In this document: in pieces, positions 33,195-43,479 of the stretch
Numbering within the stretch: the first letter of the stretch is position 1
How the letters are laid out: each line of letters begins with the position of its first letter
From: Crocodylus rhombifer
Taxonomy: Eukaryota; Chordata; Crocodylia; Crocodylidae
Length of the DNA stretch: 64,000 nt
NCBI GenBank assembly: GCA_038503035.1
Contig: JAVSML010024433.1
Location: 34,910-98,909 of the forward strand
Direction: 5' to 3'
The notes under the pieces: generated by a model
Told to the model about the DNA's origin: nothing
The model's database searches: none
What the model saw: only the letters and a program-made list of their open reading frames with translations
Program-made: the position numbers and the translations under genes

Positions 33195-33970
33195 ACTCTC
33201 TAAAGATAGCTGCATCATTAATGCATGGCAGAAGGAGCACTTTCAAGAGCTCCTGAACTGAGATTCTAATGTCAATGGCAACACAATCACAGCCATTCCA
33301 CAGCACAGATCCACCAACTTATCTAGAGGCTTAGAAAGCCATTAAGCAGGTGAAGAACAAATCATGTGGTCCAGCTGAAATTTATAAGCAAGTGGAAAAA
33401 AGCTCTCTCACAAACTACACATAATTATTCTGAAAGTTTGGGGTGACAAAAAGATTTTCAGTGACCTGAGAGATGCCAAAATAGTTACCATATTTAAGAA
33501 AGGAAAAAGAATAGATTGCAGAATGAATATGGAATTGTACTTCTGTCCATAGCTGGGAAGATCCTCCCTTGCATTCTTCTCAATAGACTTACTTTCCTCC
33601 ATGAGAAGATTCTATCCAAGTCCCAATTCTTTTTGAGTCATTTCAGACCACTCAGGGGTCTCCCTAAATATGATTTTTGTTGCTGTGCAGCTGCAGGAGA
33701 AGTGCCAAAAGCAACACTGAGATCTTCACATGGACTTGATTGACCTAAGGCCTTTGATTCAATCAACAGACAAGCCCTAAGGAAGTTCTTGATGAGATGT
33801 GGATGCCCATTAAAATTCATTACCATCATCTTTCTTTTATACCAATACGACAAGAACTATGTTAAGCAATGACGTGGAAACAGCCCCCTTTATTATTAGA
33901 CCTGGAGTCAAACAAGGACGTGCAATTGCACCAACACTCTTCTCCAGCTGTACTGTAGCTATTATACATC
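33195..33970 (+). mobile_element. RTE-like LINE, piece 2: reverse transcriptase
   Basis: Reads, across frameshifts, INAWQKEHFQELLN, then SDLRDAKIVTIFKKGKR, LLSIAGKILPCILLNRLTF, SQFFLSHFRP, then MDLID*..AFDSINRQAL and finally RPGVKQGRAIAPTLFSS. These correspond to RT fingers, motif A (the AFD block) and motif B (GVKQG). Frames are broken in at least four places, so it is dead. Confidence 0.8.
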
Positions 33971-34302
33971 TCCTTGTTCTTAGCCTTTGGTACCTTATGT
34001 ACCCCCTGCCAATCGACACAGCAAAAGCGAAACCAGAAGTCCCAGTGTGGCACTTCTGGTTTCACCACTGTGAGCCAAGTCCTACTTCTTCCATCACAGC
34101 CTGGGGCAAAGCAGCCTGCATGGGGCCTCCCTCCCTATCTCTCAGCACAATGATGCTGGGAAGTGAAAGTCAGCATCAGGAGGGGCGGTGGCCAGAACTT
34201 CTGGCCCAAGCAGACAAAGACCAAAATGCAGAACCCACGTACCCCCTGCCCGTGTCTCATGTACCCCCCAGGGGTACGCATACCACTAGCTGAGAAACAC
34301 TA
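33971..34302. mobile_element. hAT-like element inside the LINE
   Basis: Left end TCCTTGTTCTTAGCC and inverted right end TAGTGTTTCTCAGCT, each followed by GTACC-rich subterminal motifs, resemble the 3800/28184 family. No convincing target duplication, so limits are approximate. An inverted CCAGAAGT/ACTTCTGG pair lies at about 34030-34062. Confidence 0.6.
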
Positions 34303-34455
34303 CAGTATCACATGGACAGCAAACTCTAATATCAAACAGTTACATTTTAAATCCAAGATAACCATCACCTCCATTACTGATCTTCTATAAACTGACAATT
34401 GTGCGCCTACTCAATTGAAGAGCTCCAGGTCACATTCGATTGTTTCTTTAGCAAG
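34303..34455 (+). mobile_element. RTE-like LINE, piece 3
   Basis: Continues the RT past motif B: MDSKLxYQ-, KxKITITSITDLL- and EELQVTFDCF-like peptides in broken frames, the region around and after the catalytic YADD box, which is itself degraded here. Confidence 0.6.
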
Positions 34456-34687
34456 TACTAAATGTCTGCACATGACTGCACAGTACCCATGGGTGAAGTT
34501 CAGTCCCAGAGGTGCACGATTATTGTTAGATGCTACGTTGCCATAGCAATGAGCTATGGCAACATAGCTTATTGCTACAGCGATGTAGCATTAGCATCAC
34601 GGTTTGTGCCTGCTGATGCTATGTCGCCATAGCAATGAGCTACAGCTTGTTGCTACAGCAACTTAGCATCTCATATAGACATGACTA
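34456..34687. mobile_element. Palindromic MITE, CGCCATAGCAAC core
   Basis: Contains GCTACGTTGCCATAGCAATG and inverse forms several times and ends AGCATCTCATATAGACATG. The related element at 37206-37473 has the same core with closely similar ends. Confidence 0.7.
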
Positions 34688-34873
34688 TTGGGTGTGTCTA
34701 CACATGCTTTAATGTGCTTAAATTTAGTACCTCCATTGTGAGGTACTAGAAAAATGCACAATAGCCTATCTTAATGTGCATTTAGCTAAAAAGCACGGTT
34801 TTTTAATGATGCTTTAGTGTGCGTTCAAATAAGCCAATGCACATTAAAGTGCATGTGCAGATGCAGCCACTGT
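34688..34873. mobile_element. Palindromic MITE, TTTAATGTGC core
   Basis: Begins GGGTGTGTCTACACATGC and ends GCATGTGCAGATGCAGCC. Inside are CTTTAATGTGC, TAGTACCTC and the inverse GCACATTAAAG. A longer copy lies at 51013-51270. Confidence 0.8.
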
Positions 34874-35017
34874 CAACTTAATGAAAACCAAAGTACTTTA
34901 CCAACCCACCCCACCTAACTGACTGTTCCACATATTACAATTAGAAGACAATATTTGGACAGTGTTGAGCATTTCCCCTACCTGGGTAGCCCCCTTTCTG
35001 AAAAAGTAAATATAGAG
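34874..35017 (+). mobile_element. RTE-like LINE, piece 4
   Basis: Translates as LMKTKVLYQPTPP, then VEHFPYLGSPLSEKVNIE, the palm/thumb region of the RT. It stops exactly at the hAT target duplication (35010-35017). Confidence 0.85.
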
Positions 35018-36468
35018 CAAGGGTGGACAATTATTTAGGCTAGAGGGCCATTTAAGGAGTTTTGGTGAGCTGGTGAGGGCTGAGGGGAAGGGAAATGCTG
35101 ATCCAGTCTCAGCCCCCCGTCATGGCTGTTTATACCAGCCAGCAGAGTGGGTGATGCCAATTGTTCCTATCTGGCCCCAGGCCTGTCCACCCCACACCCA
35201 CCACTAGGAGTGCTGGATGGAGTGGGTGGGCAGGGTCTCCATGAAGACCAGCCTGGGACCCCCATGGGCATGGTGCACACTGCTGGGTTGATAGGATTGG
35301 GCCACAGGTGGGAAGTGGCATTGGAAAGTGCCAGGTGGGTGGGCAGGCAGGGCTGGGGGTGGGGGTGGGGCAGAGGGCAGGATCACAGGGCTTGGTCCTA
35401 GGGCCTACACTGTTCAACGTCTTCATCAGCGACTTGGACAAGGGGGTGGAAAACACATTGTCCAAGTTTGCTGATGACACCAAGGGGAGAAGCAGGTACA
35501 CTCAAAGGGAGAGAGGCTGCAATTAGATTTAGACAGACTACAGAAGTGGGCGGATGGTAACAGGATGGGGTTCAGTGTAGATAAATGCAGGGTGCTGCAC
35601 CTGGGGAGAAGGAATCCACAGCATACATACAAGCTGGGGAGCTCCCCGCTTGTGCGCACAGAGGCGGAAAGAGATCTTGGAGTCATTATTGACTCCAAGA
35701 TGAACATGAGCCGCCAATGCCAGACTGCAGCCAGCAAAGCCAACCACACCTTGTCATGCATCCAAAGATGCATCTCAAGCCGGTCCAGAGAGGTGATACT
35801 CCCCCTCTACGCAACATTGCTCAGGCCACAATTGGAGTACTGTTTCCAGTTCTGGGCACCGCACTTCAAGAAGGATGTGGCCTGCCTTGAAAGGGTTCAG
35901 AGGAGGGCCACCCGCTTGGTTGGAGGGCAACAAGGCAGGCCCTATGAGGAAAGGCTGAGGGACCTGAACCTGTTCAGCCTCAGCAAGCAGAGGCTGAGGT
36001 GGGATTTGGTGGCTGCCTACAAACTCATTCGGGGAGATCAACAGCAAATAGGAAGGGCCATATTCCCCCCAGCAGCACCTGGGGTGATGAGGAACAATGG
36101 CCAGAAGCTGCTGGAGAATAGGTTCAGGTTAGAAATTAGGAGGCACTATTTCACTGTTAGGGTACCTAGGATCTGGAACCAACTTCCTAGGGAAGTGGTC
36201 CTTGCTCCCACCTTGAGTAAATTCAAAGAGAGGTTGGACGAACACCTGTCTGGGGTTGTGTGATCCCAGTGTGTGCTTTGGCCGGTGGCGGGGGGTTAGA
36301 CTAGATGATCTGTTCAGGTCCCTTCTGACCCCAAACTACTATAAAACTATGAAACAGAGTGGTGACAGCGTAGAGCCAGGGCCCAGGGCAGAGCCATGAT
36401 CCATTCTCCACATGTCCCTGTGATAAGTGCCGGTCCCATGAGTGCAGGCCATATTTCACCCATCCCTG
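35018..36468. mobile_element. hAT element inside the LINE, itself carrying a CR1
   Basis: Begins CAAGGGTGGACAATTATTTA, and its inverted right end begins CAGGGATGGGTGAAATATGG. Flanks ATATAGAG (35010-35017) and GTATAGAG (36469-36476) agree at 7 of 8. If the element and one duplication copy are ignored, the LINE frame continues without a shift from VNIE into DDLQHWIKAASVAFA. A CR1 occupies 35387-36357 inside it. Confidence 0.92.
35387..36357 (+). mobile_element. CR1 LINE, 5'-truncated, inside the hAT element
   Basis: Starts at motif B ([18 protein letters not shown]), carries an intact motif C (KFADDTK at about 35462-35485), then a frameshift. A 232-residue open frame at 35565-36263 runs through KCRVLHLGRRNPQ, ERDLGVIIDSKMNMSRQCQT and LLRPQLEYCFQFWAPHFKKD to RLDEHLSGVV. 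It ends with ACTATAAAACTATGAAAC. Among the better-kept copies in the window. Confidence 0.93.
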
Positions 36469-36476
36469 GTATAGAG

Positions 36477-36990
36477 GATGATCTTCAACATTGGATAAAA
36501 GCTGCCAGTGTTGCCTTTGCATTTCTCTGAAATCATGTCTTCAATGATCATGACATTAGAACCCAAACCAAGCTGCTGGTAGTTCTTGTTTCTACCCTTC
36601 TGTATAGGTGGGCAACATATTGGAAACACCTGAAAGTTTTAGAGTGTTACCATCAGGATGTCCTTGAAAAATCCTCTATATCAATTGGAAGGACAGAAGA
36701 ATGAATGGTAGCATTCTGGCACAAGCAAACAGTACCATCACTGGAGCCATGTTTATAAGGCACCAGCTCCGTTGGACAGGACACAATATAAGGATGCCTA
36801 ACAACAAACTCCGAAAACAGGTCCTATGCTCCCAAGTCACCAAAGGTCACCATTCTAGAGGTGGTCAAAACAAGAGATTGAAGGACTATTTCCCATGTCT
36901 ACAGGCAAACATGCAGACCTCAGATTGGCTTCCTTAGCCATCTCCAGACTTACCAATGACTGGAAAACTGTTCTTCCCATATCGCGGGGC
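36477..36990 (+). mobile_element. RTE-like LINE, piece 5: RT C-terminal region
   Basis: Reads DDLQHWIKAASVAFAFL, FNDHDIRTQTKLLVVLVSTL, WATYWKHLKVLECYHQD, then FIRHQLRWTGHNIRMPNNKL, KQVLCSQVTKGHHSRGGQNK and RLKDYF. This is the C-terminal HQLRW.GH..RMP...P/LPKQ block seen in this LINE type. The 3' end is not clear and is put near 36990. Confidence 0.85.
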
Positions 36991-37205
36991 CAGCCCCCAT
37001 CAGTGCAGGACGCTATTGCTGGTGGACCCACCCTGATACATTCTGTGTTTTCAGCTAGAGCTTGGGTCTATCAGTACTGTGAGACTGTAATAGGCCTGAG
37101 CCTTCTTAACATGGCTCTGTAGTAAGGCTGAGCACAGCCAATGGATCTTTGTTCAAAAGGTGCCATATGGAAAGAAAGTGAAACAGGCAGATTTTTCTCC
37201 TTTGT

Positions 37206-37473
37206 AGGCGTGTCCACACGTGGTACCTTTGTTATTGTGCTGTCATTTAGTACTTCCTTTTGGAAGTACTAAAAGACAGCACAATAAAAGCCCATCCTGC
37301 ACCATGCTGGCTGTACATGCTTATTTTTGGCTGCTACATCGCCATAGCAACGGGCTGTAATGGGGGAGTGCATTGCTATGGCAATGTAGTGGTGGTGTCA
37401 TGGTTTTTGCCAACAGACACTATGGCACCATAGTGCGTTGCTATGGTGCTGTAGCATCTTGTGTAGATGCACC
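37206..37473. mobile_element. Palindromic MITE with long hairpin
   Basis: Ends GGCGTGTCCACACGTGGTAC and GTGTAGATGCACC. Positions 37232-37257 pair with 37262-37287 over 26 bases with one mismatch and a TTTT loop (TTATTGTGCTGTC..., ...GACAGCACAATAA). The rest carries GCTACATCGCCATAGCAAC and its inverse. Confidence 0.85.
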
Positions 37474-38036
37474 TCCTGTAACTGTGCCTCTCCTACCTAG
37501 TCCTGTCTGGCAGAGACTATACTGCTGTTGTTTTCTGGGGTTCCTTACTATCCCTGACTTTTAAGACAAGCGGATTTACCTATGGTACACCTAGGTGTTC
37601 AGAAGGTGTAGCAGGAGTACCCCACAGAGAATTAATACATTTTGAATTCACACCATTGCTATTTCACACCAGTCCCCCTGTGAATACCTCTGAAGCAAAT
37701 TCCTGGTTTATTAATGCCAGAGATCACAGTGGTAGAAGACTAATTGGAAATACTAGCAGGAGTACCAGACTGCAGCAGCATAAGTTTAGGCAGGTCCCTG
37801 GCACACTGCTTTGCCATTCTTTGAAGCACACTGGGTAAGTGCACAGATTGTTCAGTGATGCTCTCACAGTTTATAAAACTAAATGCAGTGCCTTAGTTCT
37901 GCAGAAAAAGGAGCCAGTGTCATTATTCCCCCCCAGAATAAACCCTGATATGGTGTTCCTGGCACTAATGCCTGAATGGGGCTCTGGGATTCAAAATGCT
38001 GAATGGATGATTCTCCAGGTAATCGACTGTGTGGTA
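37474..38036. other. No recognisable feature
   Basis: Non-coding. No element ends or coding signal identified. Confidence 0.4.
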
Positions 38037-38172
38037 AAGCATCAGCATCTACATGTGCCAGCACTTACTGCACAGTCAATTAGTCTATTGCACAGTTAAT
38101 CTGCTACCTGCAGATGAAGTTGGCAAAATAAGTGGCCATAGTTACTGTGCAGTAGTACACATGTAGGGTGTG
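38037..38172. mobile_element. Short palindromic MITE, ACTGCACAGT type
   Basis: Ends CATCTACATGTGCCAGC and ACACATGTAGGGTGTGTCC. Repeated TTACTGCACAGT/ACTGTGCAGTA motifs inside, as at 12.6-14.2 kb. Confidence 0.65.
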
Positions 38173-40205
38173 TCCAGATAAGCCCAGCCATGCCATACAT
38201 GGTGCTGCAAACACGTCTTCAGTGCCATATACCGCACAGTCCAGTGTTCTCCATCCTGCAAGGGTGCACTGCCCATACATGTGCTGCTCTGGGGGGGAGA
38301 GGGGGTTCTGAGGGTTTTTTTGACCCCTGGGGTATCCAGGGGTCAAAAAACCCCATAGAAAAAAAAATTGAGCGCATGTTACTGAAAAGCAGAGCTGGGC
38401 CACCCAAAGCCATGCTGCAGCTACTGGCCAGGCTCCTCCTGGCAGCATCGCTGTGACTACAGCCCTGAGAGGCCCCCAGAACTCCAGGTGACACAGGACA
38501 CAGTGCTGGCCCCAGCCTCCCCTACCACTCCCAGGGTAACTTGCTGTGTGCCAAAGCTTGAATGGCATGGGCATACCCTGGGGACAAGTAGCTGCAGTGC
38601 AAGGTGCGCCACTGCTACTTGTCCTCAGGGAACCAAATGTCTGTGCTCATTTGGACATAACCATAGATGCCAACTGGGAGCATATTTGCTCCCAGTCAGC
38701 CCCACCACCAGAGGGCCACCCTCAGGCTAGCCCAAGGGCCGCAGGGCTCAGAGCTTCTCCAGCCCCCAAGGCAGAGGTGGCTCTTTGCCTGCCCCAGTCT
38801 GGGGGGTGCCCCCAGGTCCTGTGCCACCTGCTGCCTGCCTCTGGCTACTGGATCATACAGCAGTGGCCCCATGCCAGATGCAGCAGCCTTCATGGACCCT
38901 GGTTCTAGCCCTGGTCCAGCCTCACCCCTGTCTGCCTGTCCTGCACCTGCCCAGGTCCAGCAGCACCCGGACTCTCACACGCAGCCCCTGAGAGCCATTG
39001 AGGGAACCATGCTGGTGTTGTCCCCAACTCTACACACAGTGTCCTGGGGGGCCCAGCTGGTCCCAGAATGAGACCGTGGACTTTGTTGCACTGTGGGGTG
39101 AGGCCGAGGTCCAGTGCTAGTTTACCCAGGGTTCACCTAGTGCCCATATCTATGAGGGCCTTGCAGGCTACATGTGGGAGCGTGGACACAACTGGTTGGT
39201 GTGCCAGTGCTGCATAAAGGTAAAGGCCCTGCGGAAACAGTAGGTCCATATCACCAACCACAACCGCTGATTGGGGGCTGCCTTCAGGACCATGCCCTTT
39301 ATGCAGCAGCCGAGTCTCATCCTTATGCCCCCAGAACCCTGGGTGGAACCATGCCATGTTCTCCAGCACGGGCAGCCTGCCAGAGCCTCCACTGCAGCCT
39401 GGCAGTGACAACGAGATATCATCAGGGAGGGACCCTCAGGGCACCAGGAACATGTCCCACCAAAATCCCAGCCCTCAGCGTTGTTCAGCAGCTCCATCAG
39501 CCCGGGCCAGCACCTGCCCTTCCAGCTCCAGGTGCACCGCCCCACCCAGGAGGCCAGCCCAGGGATGGTTCCACTCACTCCCATGAGCTCCAGCTTCTCC
39601 CCAGAGTGGGCCCCTTCTTGACCAGACAGGCACCATGCCCCTGTACCCAAGGAGGCTGCTAGGAGCTGCACCTTATCACTGGCAGTAGGGACAGACTCAG
39701 GTTACTGGGCATGCCTGCCATACCCACCTGGTAAGCCCTACACTGGGAACAGGGCCCTCCCCTTATCTCCCCACTCCTGCTCCTGACTGCCCGTGCCCAC
39801 TGTGGCTGAGCTCCCTTCTGGCCTCTGAAGTTCCCCACACAACATGCAGGGAGGTGGGAGGCAGTACAAAATTTTATTGAGCAGACAAGCCCCTTGGGTA
39901 GGCAGGCATGGGCCTCTCATGCAGAGAAACGTGTCGATGCTGGCAGCAATGTCATCCTCAGCTGTCGGGGGGCAGGGACGTGTAGTGTAGGCACGAGTAC
40001 ACCTCCAGGCAGTGGCACATGTTGTGAGGAAGCCTGGGCTTGTCTGCCACACCATTGAAGCTCAGGGTCCTGCACCAGGTTCTCAGATGTGCCCGGGGCT
40101 GATCAGCAGCTGCAGGGTGTGGTGGGCCAGGCATCCCTCAGTCCACACTAACAGCTCATCATAGCGTGCCCAGGACATTTTTGCCAGGGGCATGCTCAGG
40201 GCACA
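38173..40205. other. GC-rich tract of unknown nature
   Basis: Two kilobases of GC-rich sequence with open frames in both directions (up to 167 codons on the minus strand at 39168-39671). No domain is recognisable. A minus-strand AATAAA lies at about 39876 and a GGGTTTTTTGACCCCTGG / CCAGGGGTCAAAAAACCCC inverted repeat of about 18 bp at 38313-38355. It could be a decayed DNA transposon or an unusual non-coding tract. I cannot place it. Confidence 0.35.
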
Positions 40206-40408
40206 GATCATAGATTTCATAGATTTCATAGACATTAGGGCTGGAAGGGACCTCAGGAGATCATCGAGTCCAGCCCCCTGCCCAAAGGGCAGGAAGTCAG
40301 CTGGGGTCATAGGATCCCAGCAAGATAAGCATCCAATTTGCTCTTGAAGGTGTTCAATGTAGGTGCTTGAACCACCTCCGCTGGCAAACTGTTCCAGACC
40401 GTGGGGGC

Positions 40409-40999
40409 TCAGACAGTAAAGAAATTTTTCCTTATGTCCAGCCTGAAACGGTCTTGCAGGAGTTTGTGACCGTTCGACCTCGTCATCCCTTGGGGCGCTC
40501 TGGTGAACAGACGTTCCCCCAGATCCTGGTGGTCACCCCTGATAAACTTATAGGTGGCCATCAGATCACCCCTGAGCCTGCGCTTTTCCAGGCTAAAGAG
40601 TCCCATGGCTCTCAGCCTGTCATCGTAAGATCTGTTTTCCTGACCTCTGATCATGCGCGTGGCTCTCCTCTGGACTCTCTCAAGCTTCTCCACATCCTTT
40701 ATGAATTGTGGAGCCCAAAACTGGATGCAGTACTCCAGCTGCGGCCTCACCAAGGCCGAGTACAAGGGGAGAATGATGTCCCGGGATTTGCTCGAGAAGC
40801 ATCTATGGATGCACACCAGCCTTTTGGTCGCTTTACTAGCCGCAGCATCGCATTGCAGGCTCATGTTCATCTTGTGGTCAATGATGACCCCCAAGTCTTT
40901 TTCTTCTGTAGTGCTAACCAACGTAGCACTGCCGAGCCTATAAGGATGCTGCAGGTTTTTCCTCCCAAGGTGGAGAACCTTACATTTTTCGGTGACCAT
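40409..40999 (-). pseudogene. CR1 ORF2, C-terminal thumb region
   Basis: A 196-codon stretch: [68 protein letters not shown] and [12 protein letters not shown], then a TGA where other copies have Arg (FFTVR.ARIWN). Beyond it the frame continues through WNSLPAEVVQAPTLNTFKS to DAYLAGIL and the natural stop. Confidence 0.9.
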
Positions 41000-41601
41000 T
41001 TGCTGAGCTTGTCCAGGTCAGCCTGGATCACCCGCCTATCTTCTGGCGTGGATGCTTTGCCCCAAAGTTTGGTGTCATCGGTGAACTTGGCCAGTCCACT
41101 CCTGACTCCAATGTCCACATCATTAATGAAGATGTTGAACAGGATGGGTCCCAGGACAGAGCCTTGAGGGACCCCACTGGTCACAGGGCACCATGATGAG
41201 TGACTGCCATCAATCACAACCCTCTGGGTCTGACCACGAAGCCAATTTCCCAGCCAGCGGATCGTGGTGGAGCCAAGGCCACAACTGGGCAGTTTGGCCA
41301 AGAGGTGATCATGGGATACCAGATCAAAAGCTTTTTTGAAGTCAAGATATATGACATCAATCTCTTCTCCCTTGTCCAGGTGATAGGTCACCTGGTCATA
41401 GAAAGAAATGAGATTGGTCAAACAAGACCTACCCGCAACAAACCCGTGCTGGCTATCCCTTAGAATGTTAGCCTGGGCCAGTCCCTCAAGGATGGCCTCC
41501 TTAATAAACTTTTCTAAGATCTTCCCCAGGATAGAAGTCAGGCTAATGGGCCTGTAGTTAGCCGGATCCACTCTCCTCCCTTTCTTGAAGATCGGCACCA
41601 C
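40867..41601 (-). pseudogene. CR1 ORF2, catalytic core of the RT
   Basis: A 244-codon stretch with VVPIFKKGRRVDPANYRPIS, SQHGFVAGRSCLTNLISFYD, motif A (VIYLDFKKAFDLVSH), motif B (GVPQGSVLGPILFNIFIND) and motif C. Motif C reads KFTDDTKLWG: both catalytic aspartates are present but the Ala of the usual FADD is Thr. A frameshift near 40995 ends the agreement with the CR1 protein, and the correct frame continues in the next piece. Confidence 0.9.
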
Positions 41602-41613
41602 ATTGGCCTTCTT

Positions 41614-42282
41614 CTAGTCTTCGGGCACTACACCAGAGCGCCAGGAGTTTTCAAAGATCCGTGCCAGGGGCTGGGCTATGACGCTCACCAGCTCCTTGAG
41701 TACCCTGGGGTGCAGATTGTCAGGGCCGGCTGACTTGAAGGTATCCAGCTTCTCAAGGTGTTCCTTCACGAGGTCAGCATTGATGGAGGGTAGGGGATCC
41801 CCCTCACCCAGATTTCCCTGTCCCATGGCAGGCATGGACATCCCATGTGACTGATGAAAGACTGACGCAAAGTACCTATTTAATAGGTTGGCTTTTTCCT
41901 GGGCGTCAGTTGTCAGTTGCCCCATCTGGTTCAGCAGGGGTCCAACATTGCCCTTGCTTTTCCTCCGGCTCCCCACATATCTGAAAAAGGACTTTTTGTT
42001 GTCCTTGATGCCTGAAGCTAGTTGGAGTTCAGTTGCAGCCTTGGCTTTCCTGGTTTGGTCCCTGCAGGACCGGACCAGCGCGGAGTAATCCTCCTTGGAG
42101 GTGAATCCCGTCCTCCATCCTTTGTAGGCTTTCCTTTTTAGCCACAGTAGGTCCGCTAGGTCTCTGGAGAGCCAGGGGGGCTGCTGTGCCCTCTTGCTGC
42201 CTTTCCTCCGTGTTGGAATAGATTTAGCTTGTGCACTGAGGATCGCTTCCTTGAGAAGCAACCACTCTTCTTGAACTCCCAT
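41614..42282 (-). pseudogene. CR1 ORF2, N-terminal part of the RT
   Basis: A 222-codon open stretch reading [76 protein letters not shown] and IFENSWRSGVVPED. It ends at a TAG that replaces the Trp of the conserved PEDWKKANVVPIFKKG block. The next open stretch continues in the same frame, so a single base change explains the break. The product would have been the fingers of a target-primed reverse transcriptase. Confidence 0.9.
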
Positions 42283-42393
42283 CTCCCTGGGGTCATGGTC
42301 CCTGAGGGCCTGACTGACTAGCCTCTTGAGCTTGTCAAAGTCAGCTTTTCTGAAGTCAAGGACTTCTGTGTTGCTGACTGACTTGCCAGATCA

Positions 42394-42719
42394 TGTGTGT
42401 GTGTGGGGGGGGAGAGCTGTCCTGGGGTGCCTGGCGGGAGGGTGGGGGCATGGGGGCAGCACCAGCTTTGTATCCCAGTCACCTGGGAGCCCCTTGCTGC
42501 CCCCCGCAAATCCAGGTACTGTGGGTCTGGCAGCAAGGCAGGAGACTGCCTGGCCTGGAGCAAGAGCAGGGCAGAATGGGTCTGGAGTACCCACAGCAGG
42601 TGCTGCCAGGAGGCCTGGAAAGATGGGGAAAAGCAGACTGCAGTCCATCTGCCCCTAGGTAGCAAACAAGGCTGGGGAGCTCAGCCAGTGGCTGCCTGTG
42701 CCAAGGCCTGCCCAGCTGA
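42394..42719. other. GC-rich stretch, original neighbour of 43298
   Basis: Starts with a GTGTGTGTGGGGGGGGAGAG tract. The target duplication of the CR1 at 42720 shows that this DNA was contiguous with 43298 onwards before that insertion. Open frames in all phases, no gene. Confidence 0.5.
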
Positions 42720-43297
42720 TTCATACATTCATAGATTGCAAGGCTGGAAGGGACCTTGCAAGATGACTGGGTCCAGGTGACCCCAGCAAGGTGACTGTCT
42801 AGTCTCCTCTTGAAGATTTCCAGGGTAGGTGATTGCACCACCTCTGGAGGGAGCTTTTTCCACAGTCTGGACACCTTGACTGTGAAGAAGTCTTTCCTAA
42901 TGTTGAGCCTGAATCAAACTTCCAGGATTTTGTGGACATTACTTCTGTTTTTCCCCTCGGGTGCCCTGGTGAACAGTTTCTCACTGAGCCCTTGATGAAC
43001 TCTACTAGTGTAGTGGTAAGTTGCTACCAGATCCCCTCTCAGCCTTCTTTTCCTCAGGATGAAGAGTCCCAGATCTCTTAGCCTTTCCTCATATGGCTTG
43101 CCTTTTAAGACTCTGATCATATGGGTTGCTCTTCTTTGGACTCTCTCAAGCTTGTCCATATCCTTGTTAAAGTGTTGTGCCCAGAACTGGACACAGTACT
43201 CCAGCTGCAGTCTCACTAGTGCTAAGTAGGGGAGAAGAATCACCTGCTTGGCTTTGCTCGAGATGCATTGATTGATGCATGCCAGAGTATTATTTGT
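42720..43297 (-). mobile_element. CR1 LINE with an 18-bp target-site duplication
   Basis: A 578-bp 5'-truncated copy on the minus strand. The flanks CAAGGCCTGCCCAGCTGA (42702-42719) and CAAGGTCTGCCCAGCTGA (43298-43315) match at 17 of 18 positions. Coding remnants include CINQCISSKAKQVILLPYLA, EYCVQFWAQHFNKDMDKLER, KPYEERLRDLGLF, FRLNIRKDFFTVKVSRLWKK and a 3' tail near CAATCTATGAATG. A frame break lies near 42914. Confidence 0.93.
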
Positions 43298-43479
43298 CAA
43301 GGTCTGCCCAGCTGACTTAGGTCCCTGGGAACCTGTGTGTGCATAACTCCCAATGTGAAGCCAGGCAGCACACAGACTTGTGGTGTAGTGCACGTTATCT
43401 CAGAAGTGTTGCAAACTCTTACAATCACCCTATTTCTCCTGGCTCTGCAGGTGCAGCAGCTGCATGCAGTGGAGAGGAA

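Larger units (their letters stand above)
40206..42393 (-). mobile_element. Best-preserved CR1 LINE of the window (about 2.2 kb)
   Basis: Minus-strand copy from the endonuclease-RT linker to the 3' tail (TCTATGAAATCTATGAAATC repeats at 40206-40235). It includes a nearly complete reverse transcriptase, described under the three pseudogene entries. It is 5'-truncated, lacking ORF1 and the endonuclease. Only a few lesions separate the RT from an open frame, so it is a comparatively recent insertion. The 5' junction lies just next to a GTGTGTGG-GGGG tract at 42394. Confidence 0.95.
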
